64,000 nucleotides of DNA from Stenotrophomonas geniculata ATCC 19374 = JCM 13324 (GTDB taxonomy: Bacteria > Pseudomonadota > Gammaproteobacteria > Xanthomonadales > Xanthomonadaceae), in the NCBI RefSeq assembly GCF_001431625.1, contig NZ_LLXT01000086.1, positions 1 to 64,000 on the forward strand. The letters are read 5' to 3'. Each line of letters begins with the position of its first letter. Position 1 is the stretch's first letter. The position numbers and the translations under genes were made by a program. Positions 46,073 to 55,918 of this stretch are shown piece after piece. The notes under the pieces were generated by a model. The model did not search any database. It was not told where the DNA came from and saw only the letters and a program-made list of their open reading frames with translations.

Positions 46073-47139
46073 TGATGACCCGGCAACGCGCACGCGCCGG
46101 CATACACAAAGGCCACGCTTTGCCGCGCCCGGGTGAAGGCCACGTAGTATTTCGGCGGCGCGGTGATACGCGCTGCATCGGCCGTGCGCAGGTACTGCGT
46201 CAACGGCCCGTTCGGAAAGATGAGGACCCGACTGTAGGTGCGGCCCTTGCACTGCCCAAAGTTCACCGCCGGCAGTCCGTCGCACGCCTGCCGCCGGTCA
46301 TGCCGGAGCACGGTGGGGGCGAACTCCTGCATGTACGCGGCCACATCCCCTGGAGCGACGAGGTAGATGCCATCGTGTCCGGTGACCTCGCCATTGCCTG
46401 ATTGGGTCCGCGGCATCTGCGGATAGAGCGTGTCAGCCATATCGCACAGGGCCTGGACGCAGCGCAGACTGGTGAGGCGGTGATCCAGCCGGCATAAGCC
46501 GTCGGCCTCCCAAATCTGAAACAGCGCTGCCAGATTCGGACCACGGTATTGGCTGTACCTTTGCGCATAGTTGGTCGCATACGTGGCTTGGCGCGTATCG
46601 CCTACCAACGTGATGGCAATCTCGCTCTTCAACAGCCGTTCGACCAGATCCAGATCAAAGCCGGCCAGATCCTGGACTTCGTCGATGTAGAGCTCGTCGT
46701 ACATCGCCGCCAATCGCGCCACGACCTGGCCTTGGGTCAGCTCATCGCAGCGCACAGCGAAATCGGCCGCTCGGTCCGAATACATCCGGTTGCCCGCCAG
46801 GTAGTGGCGCGCCACCTGGGTGCGTGGGGCGCGGTTGTTGGTGACACCTTCTACGAACAGGATGGTCTCGATGCGAGGCTCAGGGCAAAGCGCAGCCTGG
46901 TACGGGCGAATGCACTGGCGCAGCAGAAAGCCATACCAGCTGTGCAAGGTGACATGCGCGGGGACCGCGCCTGCGTGGGCCTCAAACGAGCGCCGGATCT
47001 CTTCCAGGTTTTCCAGCGTGTAGGTGACAATCGCGATGCGGCGCTCAGGTCGCTCCAAGGCCTGCCGGACCAGCAACGTGGTCTTGCCCGAGCCGGCTGC
47101 CGAGAGCAGGACCCGGTTAGGTGATGGCACGCTGGACAT
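46042..47139 (-). CDS. gajB: Compact UvrD-like helicase (GajB-like)
   Basis: The product is 365 aa, shorter than typical GajB (about 490 aa). The SF1 motifs are all visible: Walker A LLSAAGSGKTTLL, Ia VTYTLENLEEI, II ELYIDEVQDLAGF, III LVGDTRQATYATNY, V NFGQCKGRTYSRVLIFP and VI YYVAFTRARQSVAFVYA. The shortness comes from reduced 1B/2B insertions. GajB senses DNA ends or nucleotides and partners GajA in Gabija defence. Its start lies within the gajA-like gene (23-bp overlap), consistent with a coupled two-gene system. Confidence 0.8.
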   Translation of the reverse strand: MSSVPSPNRVLLSAAGSGKTTLLVRQALERPERRIAIVTYTLENLEEIRRSFEAHAGAVPAHVTLHSWYGFLLRQCIRPYQAALCPEPRIETILFVEGVTNNRAPRTQVARHYLAGNRMYSDRAADFAVRCDELTQGQVVARLAAMYDELYIDEVQDLAGFDLDLVERLLKSEIAITLVGDTRQATYATNYAQRYSQYRGPNLAALFQIWEADGLCRLDHRLTSLRCVQALCDMADTLYPQMPRTQSGNGEVTGHDGIYLVAPGDVAAYMQEFAPTVLRHDRRQACDGLPAVNFGQCKGRTYSRVLIFPNGPLTQYLRTADAARITAPPKYYVAFTRARQSVAFVYAGACALPGHQLYAPASADA

Positions 47140-48697
47140 AGTCCGGGAACCTGATCGAGTGCGGGCTATTGAAAATCGCCAAGGCCGTATCGGTCTTATG
47201 GCCCTTCATGTACTTGAGCAGCGCCACCTCATCGGCAAAGGCCTTGCCCAGCACGGTATTGAGTTCGGCCAGCGAGTTGGCTTTGATCAGCTGCTCTTCC
47301 AGCGAAGGGGCGCTCTCGTCGGAATCGTAATAGATCGCGTTGATGTGCTCGGCATAGCGCTCTTGCACAACTGCGATATCACCGTCGTTGTCGGTGATCA
47401 CCTTGGCCTGAATCCTCAGTCGATCGGCAATCTGCAAGAAGCGTTTGAATGCCAACGACTTGACCGAAATGATGTCTACGCCGTGAGCCATCGGCGCCAC
47501 GCCGTGATGGTCACTGTAGGCACGCTGCACGATCAGTTCGTCGGAAGGGCCTTCCACCAGGATCGCCTGCTTGGCCAGGATCAACCGCAGCGTGTCGTGG
47601 CCCGGCAGCTTCATGAAATAGTCGTGGGTATCGCTGGGCAGCTGGTCCAGCTTCATCTGGCCTTGCGCGCTGAACAGGATCACGTTGTCCACGCCCAGCT
47701 TGTTCAACACGAAGCTGCTGTGGGTGGCGATGATCACCTGCTGGGCGGTGGAGAGGGCCGCAATCTTGTCGATCAGCTGGGTCATGCTGGAATAGGACAG
47801 ATGGTTCTCCGGCTCCTCGATCAGCAGCACGTGAGCCGCGCCGGCCGCGTGCATCGCCAGCTTCATCTTCACCGCGCTTTGCTCGCCCTTGCCGGCCTGG
47901 GTGAACGGGAGCTCATCCAGGTAGGGTGACAGGCTGGTTTCCCACGTTGAGCGCGGCGATGTGTCCACGCCTACCGTCAATGCCCTGTGGCTGATGTCCC
48001 CGGTGTGCTCGGTCAAGTAGGCATTGATCGCTGCCACATCCGCTTCTTCGGAAAAGCTCTGCCGCATGCGGCGGAAGCTCAGCGACAGCGAGACGCGCTG
48101 CGCAGGCGTCAGTGCCTGCTCGATGATGCCGGCGATATAGCGATCGGCACCGGACAAGGTCTTGATGCCGTGCGTGTCGATGATGGTCGAGTCGAACGGA
48201 ATACTACGGGCGGTGACGCCATTGTTGGCGAAGGAGTACCAGCGCACCGTGTAGTACTCCACCGGCAGGCTGACCGCGCCCTGGTGCTGCTGCAGGTAGG
48301 CGTTGAACTCCTCGCGGTAGTCGTCGTTGAGCTCGACCAGCAGCCGGATGCCGGCGGTATCCAGACGCAGGGAGTTGTTGGTGCCGCGTAACGACGCCAG
48401 CGCGGCGTCGGCGCCCAGATAGGCTTCGATGGAGATCCGTGGCGGCGAGGCCGGCGTGCCCGTGGCAAGCGCTCCCAAGTACTCCTGCACCGTGGGCTGG
48501 TGGAACAGGTAGGGCGTGAGCTCGTAGGCAAGATTGCGCCCATGCAGCTGGCCGGTGACCACCGCGTGGATGGCCTCCAGCAGGGTGGATTTACCGACCT
48601 CGTTGTCGCCCACCACCAGGTTCATGTGGGCATTGAGGGGCAGGTCCAGATGGCGAAACGACTTGAAGTTGTCGATGACGATACGTTCGATCGGCAT
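47117..48697 (-). CDS. gajA: OLD-family ATPase/TOPRIM nuclease (GajA-like)
   Basis: The product is 526 aa. The ATPase domain begins IERIVIDNFKSFRHLDLPL, with Walker A VVGDNEVGKST (residues 28-38), Walker B VLLIEEPENHLS and IATHSSFVLNK. The TOPRIM domain has AILVEGPSDELIV and KVITDNDGDI. GajA nicks DNA when nucleotide levels fall during infection. I chose the ATG at 48697 (AGGA 8 bp upstream) rather than 48718, because IERI is the usual start. The UvrD-like partner immediately downstream makes this a Gabija-like pair rather than a solitary OLD protein like that at 17356. Confidence 0.83.
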   Translation of the reverse strand: MPIERIVIDNFKSFRHLDLPLNAHMNLVVGDNEVGKSTLLEAIHAVVTGQLHGRNLAYELTPYLFHQPTVQEYLGALATGTPASPPRISIEAYLGADAALASLRGTNNSLRLDTAGIRLLVELNDDYREEFNAYLQQHQGAVSLPVEYYTVRWYSFANNGVTARSIPFDSTIIDTHGIKTLSGADRYIAGIIEQALTPAQRVSLSLSFRRMRQSFSEEADVAAINAYLTEHTGDISHRALTVGVDTSPRSTWETSLSPYLDELPFTQAGKGEQSAVKMKLAMHAAGAAHVLLIEEPENHLSYSSMTQLIDKIAALSTAQQVIIATHSSFVLNKLGVDNVILFSAQGQMKLDQLPSDTHDYFMKLPGHDTLRLILAKQAILVEGPSDELIVQRAYSDHHGVAPMAHGVDIISVKSLAFKRFLQIADRLRIQAKVITDNDGDIAVVQERYAEHINAIYYDSDESAPSLEEQLIKANSLAELNTVLGKAFADEVALLKYMKGHKTDTALAIFNSPHSIRFPDYVQRAIT

Positions 48698-48852
48698 GCA
48701 CAGTCCTATGATGGCCAACGGGCTCGGTGGCGGAGCCTGCCTGCACCCTGGCTGGCCTCCTTTCCGCTCTGGGCCATACTACCCAGCGATCGCCGGCCCT
48801 GGGCGGTTTCGTACTGCTTGGGACGCCGGGAAGGGTCAGAATCCGCCTTACG

Positions 48853-48933
48853 CGGGATAATTCAATATTATCCCGTATAACTATTTTCGCCGACGAGCGG
48901 TCGTCTACCTGCTTTAATAGTATGTAATTACAT
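48853..48933. promoter_or_regulatory. kfrA operator: Two palindromes upstream of the second kfrA-like gene
   Basis: CGGGATAAT (48853-48861) and ATTATCCCG (48867-48875) form perfect 9-bp arms around 5 nt. Further on, ATGTAATTACAT (48922-48933) is a perfect 12-bp palindrome, followed by a partial ATGTAATACAT copy. They lie between divergent gajA-like and kfrA-like genes, so a KfrA autorepressor could also control the Gabija-like operon. Confidence 0.6.
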
Positions 48934-48971
48934 GGTATGTAATACATTACGAAATAAAGTGAGGTGGCACG

Positions 48972-50024
48972 ATGGCGCGCGCAGGACTCTATAAGAGTGA
49001 CGTCCAGAAGGCGCGCGACGCGCTGCTGGCCCAACGCAAGAAGCCGTCAGTCGACGCGGTGCGAGTGGCCTTGGGCAACACGGGCTCCAAGACCACGATC
49101 CACCGCTACTTGCGTGAACTGGAAGGAGAGGAAGGCGGCGGTCCGGCGAGGACGGTAGCCGTTAGTGATGCTTTGCAGGACTTGGTTGCGCGCTTGGCCT
49201 CGCGGCTCCAGGAGGAAGCAGAGGCCATCCTCACCCAGGAGCGTGAGCGCCATCAGGCTGAGCTCCACAGTCGGCAACAGGCGCTTTCCGGTGCCCAAGA
49301 GGAGGCTGCCGCCTTGAGCAGTCGGCTGCAGCGCACCGAAGCAAGCCTGCACCAAGAGCAAGCTGCTCACGCCCTCCTTCAACAGAATCTAGGTGACAGG
49401 ATCGCGGAAATCGCCCAGTTGAACGAGCGCATCGCTGGCATGACGGTGCGGCTGGCTGATCATGAGGCGCATACGCGTTCTCTGGAGGACAAGCATGCCC
49501 ATGCCCGGGAAGCGCTTGAGCACTACCGCACTTCAACCAAAGAGCAGCGTGAGCAAGAGCTTCGCCGTCACGAGCATCAGGTCCAAGAGCTGCAAGTAGC
49601 CTTACGTCAGGCCAATGAAGCCTTGGGCGCGAAGAATCAGGAGCTGTTGGTGCTGAACCGCGACAATGGTCAATGGCTGGAGCGCCACGGGCGGATTGAG
49701 CGTGAGCTTGCCCAGCTACGACAGGCCCACGAAGGCCAACACAGCGAGGTCGTGGCGTTGCGCCAGACCGCGACGGACTATTTGGCACTGCAGGAGCGCT
49801 GGAAGACTGACGCCAAGACCTTGGATACCATGCGCAACGAGCTAGCTCAAGTTCAAGACACCCTTGCGCGGGAGCGTGAGCGCCGCGAGAGCGCTGAAGC
49901 CGATGCGTTGCGTGCCAATGCACGTCTTGAAGCGCTAGAGCCTCTACTGAATCAACTGACGCCAGCACAAAATGCGGTGAAGAAAACTCGGCGCGGCCAT
50001 GCGCAAGATGGGGGAGCCGACTGA
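48972..50024 (+). CDS. kfrA: Second KfrA-like DNA-binding coiled-coil protein
   Basis: The product is 350 aa with a GAGGTGG site before the ATG. The N-terminal KfrA domain (KSDVQKARDALLAQRKKPSVDAVRVALGNTGSKTTIHRYLRELEG) is followed by a long coiled coil (about residues 60-330) rich in Glu, Gln, Arg and Leu, and a short basic tail. It shares layout but limited sequence with the KfrA at 20603. It is divergent from the Gabija-like operon, which suggests regulation of it, or a plasmid/ICE stability role. Confidence 0.86.
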   Translation: MARAGLYKSDVQKARDALLAQRKKPSVDAVRVALGNTGSKTTIHRYLRELEGEEGGGPARTVAVSDALQDLVARLASRLQEEAEAILTQERERHQAELHSRQQALSGAQEEAAALSSRLQRTEASLHQEQAAHALLQQNLGDRIAEIAQLNERIAGMTVRLADHEAHTRSLEDKHAHAREALEHYRTSTKEQREQELRRHEHQVQELQVALRQANEALGAKNQELLVLNRDNGQWLERHGRIERELAQLRQAHEGQHSEVVALRQTATDYLALQERWKTDAKTLDTMRNELAQVQDTLARERERRESAEADALRANARLEALEPLLNQLTPAQNAVKKTRRGHAQDGGAD

Positions 50025-50044
50025 CGAGGCTGCTCGTTTGTCTG

Positions 50045-50803
50045 CTAGCGGCTGGGGTGGCGCTCACCTGTCCAGTACGCCCATTCCATAGGGACGACCC
50101 AATCTACAAACAGTTTGGCTACTGAGGACTCCGGTGCCAAATGATAGGGCTTGAACATGCCTTGCTCGGGCGAACTGGTCATCAGGTAGCGCAGGCGCTT
50201 CTGGACCTCCTGAAAGATGGCTTCCCGCACATGGGCGCTGTCGTGCACGCCAAGACGCATCGCCACCGAGGCACCTTGGCGTACCGCCGCCCAGCAGCAG
50301 TAACGCCACCGCGCGATCGGCAAGCCCCGCGGTCCGGATTGAAAGACGAACCCCACATCACGTGCCCAGCCTGGGTCGAAGTGATGTTTGAGCAATTGCT
50401 GCTCCAGAAACTGCTCGGTCTCCCAGAGTGCAAGTTCATCCCACAGCTCCAGTTTCGCGTCCGCCAAGTCTACATCGTGTGCCATATCGCCGAGTTGGTC
50501 TTCCAGCACCGGGAGCAGGTGCCTGCGCTCGTGGGTAGACCAGGCGAAAGCACATTGCGGATCTTCGATGGGCGTGACCTCGGCATCGGGGCGGATCTGC
50601 CATCGATCCGCTGGCCAGGGAACTTGGATCAAGGCCAAGTCTCGCAGCGTGTCCAGCACCAGCAAGGTGGAGCGGCGTGTGGGCGCCACCGGTAGGCGTC
50701 GTAGCTGCGCGGCTAACAGTGCGGCTAGGAAAAGGGTGCCACGAAGGCCCAACTCCTCGATGCTGGCGACCCCAGATGGCGTCATTGACGAGGTTCCGGG
50801 CAT
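50045..50803 (-). CDS. Conserved-looking protein of unknown function
   Basis: The product is 252 aa. It looks soluble and mixed alpha/beta: LRGTLFLAALLAAQLRRLPVAPTRRSTLLVLDTLRDLALIQVPWP, a long helical WDELALWETEQFLEQQLLKHHF, and a C-terminal Trp/Tyr-rich LFVDWVVPMEWAYWTGERHPS. I do not recognise a family. It is convergent with kfrA (20-bp gap) and divergent from the XRE gene at 50925. Similar genes are often found near integrative elements, so an element-maintenance or regulatory role is possible. No start-site evidence beyond the ATG. Confidence 0.6.
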   Translation of the reverse strand: MPGTSSMTPSGVASIEELGLRGTLFLAALLAAQLRRLPVAPTRRSTLLVLDTLRDLALIQVPWPADRWQIRPDAEVTPIEDPQCAFAWSTHERRHLLPVLEDQLGDMAHDVDLADAKLELWDELALWETEQFLEQQLLKHHFDPGWARDVGFVFQSGPRGLPIARWRYCCWAAVRQGASVAMRLGVHDSAHVREAIFQEVQKRLRYLMTSSPEQGMFKPYHLAPESSVAKLFVDWVVPMEWAYWTGERHPSR

Positions 50804-50879
50804 GCGGTTTCCGGGGATGAGGGAGCGGCGTGGCTCCTGGGGGGGGGCGGCGCTACCGGTGTCGCCGGTTGCCTCAAAG

Positions 50880-50894
50880 CTAAGAATATCTTAG
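50880..50894. promoter_or_regulatory. CTAAG-AATAT-CTTAG dyad before the XRE gene
   Basis: Perfect 5-bp arms around AATAT, 30 bp upstream of the XRE start, between it and the divergent unknown gene. It is a likely XRE operator. Confidence 0.5.
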
Positions 50895-50924
50895 TATGCA
50901 AGGCTGGGTACATCCGCCATCCTT

Positions 50925-51275
50925 ATGGGGTCTCCATGGGGTGCGCGCGTGACTTTGTCCGTCGACTCAACACCGACCTTCGCTCGACGCCTCAAACAAG
51001 CCCGCCTGCACACGGGTTTGTCGCAGAAGGAGTTGGGCATCCGGGCCGGTCTGGATCCTCACGTGGCCAGCCCCCGAATCAACCAGTACGAGCGTGGCAA
51101 GCACGAGCCCATGCTGGAGATTGCTGAGCGGTTGGCCCAAGCGTTGGGGATCCCCGCCGCCTTCCTTTACACCGACGATGATCTGCTGGCCAAGTTGCTC
51201 CTGCGCTGGGGCTCGCTAAGCAAGCAGCAGAAGCGCGAGTTGGTGAAGCTGATCGAGGCCACGCCCGAGAAGTAA
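50925..51275 (+). CDS. XRE-family regulator
   Basis: The product is 116 aa. The HTH_3 domain (FARRLKQARLHTGLSQKELGIRAGLDPHVASPRINQYERGKHEPMLEIAERLAQALGI) is followed by a short helical tail (LLRWGSLSKQQKRELVKLI). ATG 50925 gives the longest form; a GTG at 50949 (VTLSVDSTPTF) is just as plausible as the true start. It may regulate the divergent gene at 50803. Confidence 0.83.
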   Translation: MGSPWGARVTLSVDSTPTFARRLKQARLHTGLSQKELGIRAGLDPHVASPRINQYERGKHEPMLEIAERLAQALGIPAAFLYTDDDLLAKLLLRWGSLSKQQKRELVKLIEATPEK

Positions 51276-51449
51276 ACCGAACAAGCGCTCGCCCTATGGG
51301 CAACTCTTCGCCTCAACCCGCCCTTTGGGCGCTTCTGGAGGGAGCTGCAGTGTCCGCGGCTAGTGCGACTGACAAGTCGCGACATCTCAGGCTTACTTGA
51401 GATTTTGTTCACGACCGATACACACGCGCCTTGTCTAAAGTGATATACC

Positions 51450-51869
51450 ATGTCGCCCGTGTCAGCCTCCTCACTTCTACTGCGACTGTTCCTGATCGCC
51501 ATGCTCGTGCTTAACGGCGCGTGGTCGGCGTTTGCGTCCGTCAGTATGAACCCGGTCATGGAAGAGCAGGCCAGCGAAGTGGCTGCCGCGGTGCAAGTCG
51601 ACGAAGACTGCTTCGCCCATCACAGTGCTGAGCATCATCCCGATGCCACATCGATTGAAAAGGCTGGCACTGGGCATGGCGACCATGCCGGTCCCGACTG
51701 TTGCAAGTCTTCTGCGTGCCGGTGCGCCTGCGTACACGCTTGCGCGAGCGCACTTCCTGCGCGCCTGCATGTTTCGGTGCAACTGGCCTTGGGCCTGGAT
51801 GTCATGCCGCTGCCCCTAGGGCATGCGGCACCTGCCTTGCCTCATCTGATCCGACCACCGATCGGCTAA
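51450..51869 (+). CDS. copL: Copper-resistance regulatory protein CopL
   Basis: The product is 139 aa. A signal-like N-terminus (LLLRLFLIAMLVLNGAWSAFA) is followed by a His/Cys-rich stretch (HHSAEHHPDATS, HGDHAGPDCCKSSACRCACVHACASA). CopL of Xanthomonas lies just upstream of copAB and is needed for copper-inducible expression. The mechanism is not settled (protein or leader effect). The downstream gap to copA is 113 bp. Position, size and Cys/His pattern all agree. Confidence 0.87.
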   Translation: MSPVSASSLLLRLFLIAMLVLNGAWSAFASVSMNPVMEEQASEVAAAVQVDEDCFAHHSAEHHPDATSIEKAGTGHGDHAGPDCCKSSACRCACVHACASALPARLHVSVQLALGLDVMPLPLGHAAPALPHLIRPPIG

Positions 51870-51982
51870 GCGTCCCTAGGCGCCGCAATGGCGCCGTTGG
51901 TGTGGCTTGCATGCCTGTTTAGGCCAGCCGCCCGCTCTGTACCACCGCCCGCCGGTGGCAACACGACGCTTGGAGCATTTTC

Positions 51983-53851
51983 ATGTCGCATGATGATTTT
52001 CGTGGTCCACGCGGTGGACCGCTGCTGCCTTCGCGGCGGCGATTTGTCCAAGGCTTGGCCTTGGGAGGCGCAGTCGCAGGATTAGGTTTCTGGCCCAAAG
52101 CCAGTTGGGCGCTCAAGGGGCCGGGACAACCCAACGTACTATCGGGCACTGAGTTTGACCTGACCATTGGCGAGACGCCGATGAACTTCACCGGCAAGAC
52201 CCGCACCGCGATCACGGTCAACGGGTCCGTTCCGGCGCCGTTGCTGCGGTGGCGGGAAGGCACCACGGTCAACTTGCGCGTCTCTAATGCATTGCCCGCT
52301 AACTCCATCCATGGCGCGGACACCTCCATCCATTGGCACGGCATCATTTTGCCGGCCAACATGGACGGCGTGCCGGGTCTGAGCTTTGACGGTATCGGAC
52401 GTGGTGAGACCTACCACTACCGGTTCACCCTGCATCAGGGCGGAACCTACTGGTACCACAGCCACTCAGGGTTCCAGGAACAAGCCGGGCTCTATGGCCC
52501 GATCGTCATCGACCCATTGGAGCCGGAGCCCTTCAGTTTCGATCGCGACTACGTCGTGATGCTGAGCGATTGGACAGACCTGGACCCGACGGCCCTGTTC
52601 GATCGTTTGAAGAAGATGCCGGGCCATGACAATTACTACAAGCGCACGGTCGGCGATTTTGCGCGCGATGTGAAGCGCAACGGCCTGTCGGCCACGTTGG
52701 AAGATCGCAAGATGTGGGGCGTGATGCGGATGACGCCCACGGACCTGTCCGACGTCAACGCCAACACCTACACCTACCTGATGAACGGCACGACCTCACT
52801 GGGCAACTGGACCGGTTTGTTCCGCAGTGGCGAGAAGGTGCGCCTGCGTTTCATCAATGGCTCTGCCATGACGTACTTCGATGTGCGTATTCCGGGGCTG
52901 AAGATGACCGTGGTGGCGGCAGATGGCTTGTATGTCCATCCGGTTTCCGTCGACGAGTTCCGCATCGCGGTAGCAGAAACCTTCGATGTGATCGTGGAGC
53001 CCTCCGGGCAGGACGCATTCACCATCTTTGCCCAAGACTCCGGTCGCACCGGCTACATCAGCGGCACGCTCGCTGTGCGCGAAGGATTACGCGCGCCCGT
53101 TCCGTCTGTGGATCCCCGGCCGCTGCTGACGATGGCAGACATGGGCATGGATCATGGGTCGATGGATATGTCTGGCGGCAGCAAGGGCATGGAAGGCGGC
53201 TGTGGTGCGGCCATGGGCATGCCTGGCATGACCCCACCTGTCAGCGGTAACGCGACCTCGGCCCATGCAGGCCATGCGATGCCCGCCGCCGGCGATGGTG
53301 CCATGGCAGGCATGCAGCACGGGGGCATGCAATCACACCCTGCTAGCGAGACCAACAATCCCCTGTTGGACAACCAAGCCATGAGCGTGAGTTCGCGCTT
53401 GGATGATCCGGGCAATGGCCTGCGCGATAACGGCCGTCATGTGCTGACGTATTCCATGCTCAAGAGCACCTTTGAAGACCCTGACGGACGCGACCCCGGT
53501 CGCGAGATCGAGCTGCATCTGACCGGACACATGGAGAAATTCTCCTGGGGCTTCAACGGTCAGAAGTTTTCCGATGTCGAGCCGCTGCGGCTGAACTACG
53601 GCGAGCGTATGCGCATCGTATTGGTTAACGACACGATGATGACCCATCCCATCCATTTGCACGGCATGTGGAGTGACGTGGAGGACGACAACGGCAACTT
53701 CATGGTGCGCAAGCACACGGTGGATATGCCGCCAGGTAGCCGACGCACGTATCGCGTGCGTGCCGATGCGTTGGGCAGCTGGGCGTTCCATTGCCACCTG
53801 CTTTATCACATGGAAGCCGGAATGATGCGCACGGTGAGGGTCGACGAATGA
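51983..53851 (+). CDS. copA: Periplasmic multicopper oxidase CopA
   Basis: The product is 622 aa with a twin-arginine signal ([13 protein letters not shown]). All copper-site motifs are visible: HWHGI, WYHSHS, HPIHLHG and the C-terminal [13 protein letters not shown] Met/His/Gly-rich insert (about residues 390-450: [19 protein letters not shown]) binds extra copper. It oxidises Cu(I) in the periplasm. Its stop overlaps the copB ATG by 4 bp. Confidence 0.94.
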   Translation: MSHDDFRGPRGGPLLPSRRRFVQGLALGGAVAGLGFWPKASWALKGPGQPNVLSGTEFDLTIGETPMNFTGKTRTAITVNGSVPAPLLRWREGTTVNLRVSNALPANSIHGADTSIHWHGIILPANMDGVPGLSFDGIGRGETYHYRFTLHQGGTYWYHSHSGFQEQAGLYGPIVIDPLEPEPFSFDRDYVVMLSDWTDLDPTALFDRLKKMPGHDNYYKRTVGDFARDVKRNGLSATLEDRKMWGVMRMTPTDLSDVNANTYTYLMNGTTSLGNWTGLFRSGEKVRLRFINGSAMTYFDVRIPGLKMTVVAADGLYVHPVSVDEFRIAVAETFDVIVEPSGQDAFTIFAQDSGRTGYISGTLAVREGLRAPVPSVDPRPLLTMADMGMDHGSMDMSGGSKGMEGGCGAAMGMPGMTPPVSGNATSAHAGHAMPAAGDGAMAGMQHGGMQSHPASETNNPLLDNQAMSVSSRLDDPGNGLRDNGRHVLTYSMLKSTFEDPDGRDPGREIELHLTGHMEKFSWGFNGQKFSDVEPLRLNYGERMRIVLVNDTMMTHPIHLHGMWSDVEDDNGNFMVRKHTVDMPPGSRRTYRVRADALGSWAFHCHLLYHMEAGMMRTVRVDE

Positions 53852-55116
53852 ACATCAATAGACGCGATACCACCCTGACTGCGCTGACGGCTATCTCGCT
53901 GGCCCTGGCCAATGCGGCCAGCGCCCAATCTATGCAGCACGGCTCCATGCAGATGGAGCAGGGCGCGCAGACCCAGACTCAGGATCACTCTGCACATCAG
54001 GCACCGACATCAAAACCTGCGCCAGCCCAAAAGCCTGCAACACCGGCCAAGACGAGCGAAGCGACGATCGATCATGCGGCGATGGGCCACGCCGAGCCGC
54101 AGGCTAACGCAGCCGAGCCTGCCATGCAGGGCATGGACCATTCGCAGATGGGGCACGGCTCGCCCGCGAGCACACCTGCGGCGCCCACAGCGCAGGCGCA
54201 GTCGATGCAGGGCATGGATCACAGTCAGATGGCACAGCCCGCTGCAGCCGACACCTCCGGCACGGCCACGCCTGCGATGCAGGGGATGGACCATTCGCAG
54301 ATGGGCCATGATTCGCCCGCGCCCGCTACACCAGAAGCGGGAATGCAATCGATGGAGGGCATGGACCACAGTCAGATGGGACACGGGCCTGCAGCGCCAA
54401 CGCAGCCGCGCACCCCGATTCCCGCGGTGACGGACGCGGATCGCAAGGCGGCCATCGCGCCGGAACACGCGCATCCGGTGCATGACAACTCGATCAAGAG
54501 CTACGTGCTGCTCAATCGCCTGGAAACCTGGGATGCCGATCCGGGCACCGGGCTGGGCTGGGAGGGCCAGGGCTGGATCGGTACGGACCTCAATCGCGTC
54601 TGGCTCCGCAGTGAAGGCGAACGCACGGATGGTCAGACCGAGTCGGCTGATCTGGAAGTGCTTTACGGCCGCAGTATCTCCACGTGGTGGGATGTGGTGG
54701 CCGGTGTGCGTCATGACTTCAAGCCTGGGGCATCGCAGAACTTCGCCGCTATCGGTGTACAGGGCTTGGCGCCGATGAAGTTCGAAGTGTCCGCCACAGC
54801 CTATCTCGGCGAAGGGGGCCAGACTGCCGCCAATGTCGAGGCCGAGTACGAATTGCTGCTAACCAACCGGCTGATCTTGCAGCCGCTGGTGGAAGTCACC
54901 GCCTATGGCAAGAACGATCCATTGCGCGGGATAGGTTCGGGTCTGAGTGCCGCTGAGGCGGGGCTACGACTTCGCTATGAGTTCACCCGAAAGTTCGCTC
55001 CCTACATCGGCGTGGTGTACGAGCGCGCGTTTGGCAATACCGCAGACATGCGACGCGAGCATGGCGAGTCCTTTGAAGACACGCGCTTGGTCATCGGCCT
55101 TCGTACCTGGTTCTAA
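53848..55116 (+). CDS. copB: Outer-membrane copper protein CopB
   Basis: The product is 422 aa. Signal peptide ([14 protein letters not shown]), then a Met/His-rich domain with four imperfect repeats of [11 protein letters not shown] (about residues 88-190), then the CopB beta-barrel ([45 protein letters not shown]) ending in the C-terminal aromatic RTWF typical of outer-membrane insertion. It binds or exports copper with CopA. The frame upstream of 53848 is a shadow of copA. Confidence 0.93.
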   Translation: MNINRRDTTLTALTAISLALANAASAQSMQHGSMQMEQGAQTQTQDHSAHQAPTSKPAPAQKPATPAKTSEATIDHAAMGHAEPQANAAEPAMQGMDHSQMGHGSPASTPAAPTAQAQSMQGMDHSQMAQPAAADTSGTATPAMQGMDHSQMGHDSPAPATPEAGMQSMEGMDHSQMGHGPAAPTQPRTPIPAVTDADRKAAIAPEHAHPVHDNSIKSYVLLNRLETWDADPGTGLGWEGQGWIGTDLNRVWLRSEGERTDGQTESADLEVLYGRSISTWWDVVAGVRHDFKPGASQNFAAIGVQGLAPMKFEVSATAYLGEGGQTAANVEAEYELLLTNRLILQPLVEVTAYGKNDPLRGIGSGLSAAEAGLRLRYEFTRKFAPYIGVVYERAFGNTADMRREHGESFEDTRLVIGLRTWF

Positions 55117-55128
55117 GGGGAACTGACA

Positions 55129-55899
55129 ATGAAATCCAACAAAAAGATGTGGGTATGGCTCGGTGCCGGCGTGGCATTGGTTGCGGTGGTCGCAACCGCC
55201 ACGCTCTCTCTGGGCGTGTACAACGTGGCCGCCGACGATCCGCATAGTCGCCCGGTGTATGCGCTACTTGAAACGGCGCGCGAGCGTTCCATTGAGGTGC
55301 GCGCCGCCAAGCTTCAGCTACCCACGAACCTTGATGATCCTGAGCGTATCCGCCAGGGTGCGGGCAACTACAACGCCATGTGCGTGACCTGCCATCTTTC
55401 ACCAGACGCGGCGGCCACCGAGATGAGCAAGGGCCTGTACCCCGCGCCACCGAACCTAAGCAAACAGCCGGTCGCTCCAGCTGAGGCGTTCTGGGTGATC
55501 AAGCACGGCATCAAGGCCAGCGGCATGCCCGCTTGGGGCGGCAGCATGGACGATGAGTTCATATGGAACATGTCGGCCTTCCTGCAGAAGTTGCCCACGC
55601 TGGACGCGACTGCGTACAAGGAACTTGTCGACAGCAGCGAGGGCCATTCGCATGGCGGCGGCGAGACGCAAGGCCACCATGACGACGAAAAGGCCGAGGA
55701 TCACCCTGCCTTATTCGAGCCGGGCAACAACTCCATGCCGCATGCGCACCCGCCGGGCGTGGACGACGATCACCACGGCCCGACACCCAGCGACACGGAA
55801 GTCGGGTTGGTGAGCCACGGCCATCCCGACGGCAAGGTGGAGTCGCACCCTGCACCACACACGCCCGTGGCCGATGACGGCCATGCGCACCCCCATTGA
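55129..55899 (+). CDS. copM: Cytochrome c-like protein CopM with His-rich tail
   Basis: The product is 256 aa. An N-terminal membrane anchor (WVWLGAGVALVAVVATATLSLGVY) is followed by a haem-binding C85-V-T-C88-H89, a likely axial Met in GMPAWGG, and a ~90-residue Cys-free tail full of His/Asp (GHSHGGG, GHHDDEK, DDDHHGP, DDGHAHPH). In Xanthomonas copper clusters, the cytochrome c gene here is called copM. The His-rich tail probably binds copper; redox coupling to CopA is possible but unproven. Confidence 0.85.
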   Translation: MKSNKKMWVWLGAGVALVAVVATATLSLGVYNVAADDPHSRPVYALLETARERSIEVRAAKLQLPTNLDDPERIRQGAGNYNAMCVTCHLSPDAAATEMSKGLYPAPPNLSKQPVAPAEAFWVIKHGIKASGMPAWGGSMDDEFIWNMSAFLQKLPTLDATAYKELVDSSEGHSHGGGETQGHHDDEKAEDHPALFEPGNNSMPHAHPPGVDDDHHGPTPSDTEVGLVSHGHPDGKVESHPAPHTPVADDGHAHPH

Positions 55900-55918
55900 T
55901 CTTCTTGGAGCCCACGCA

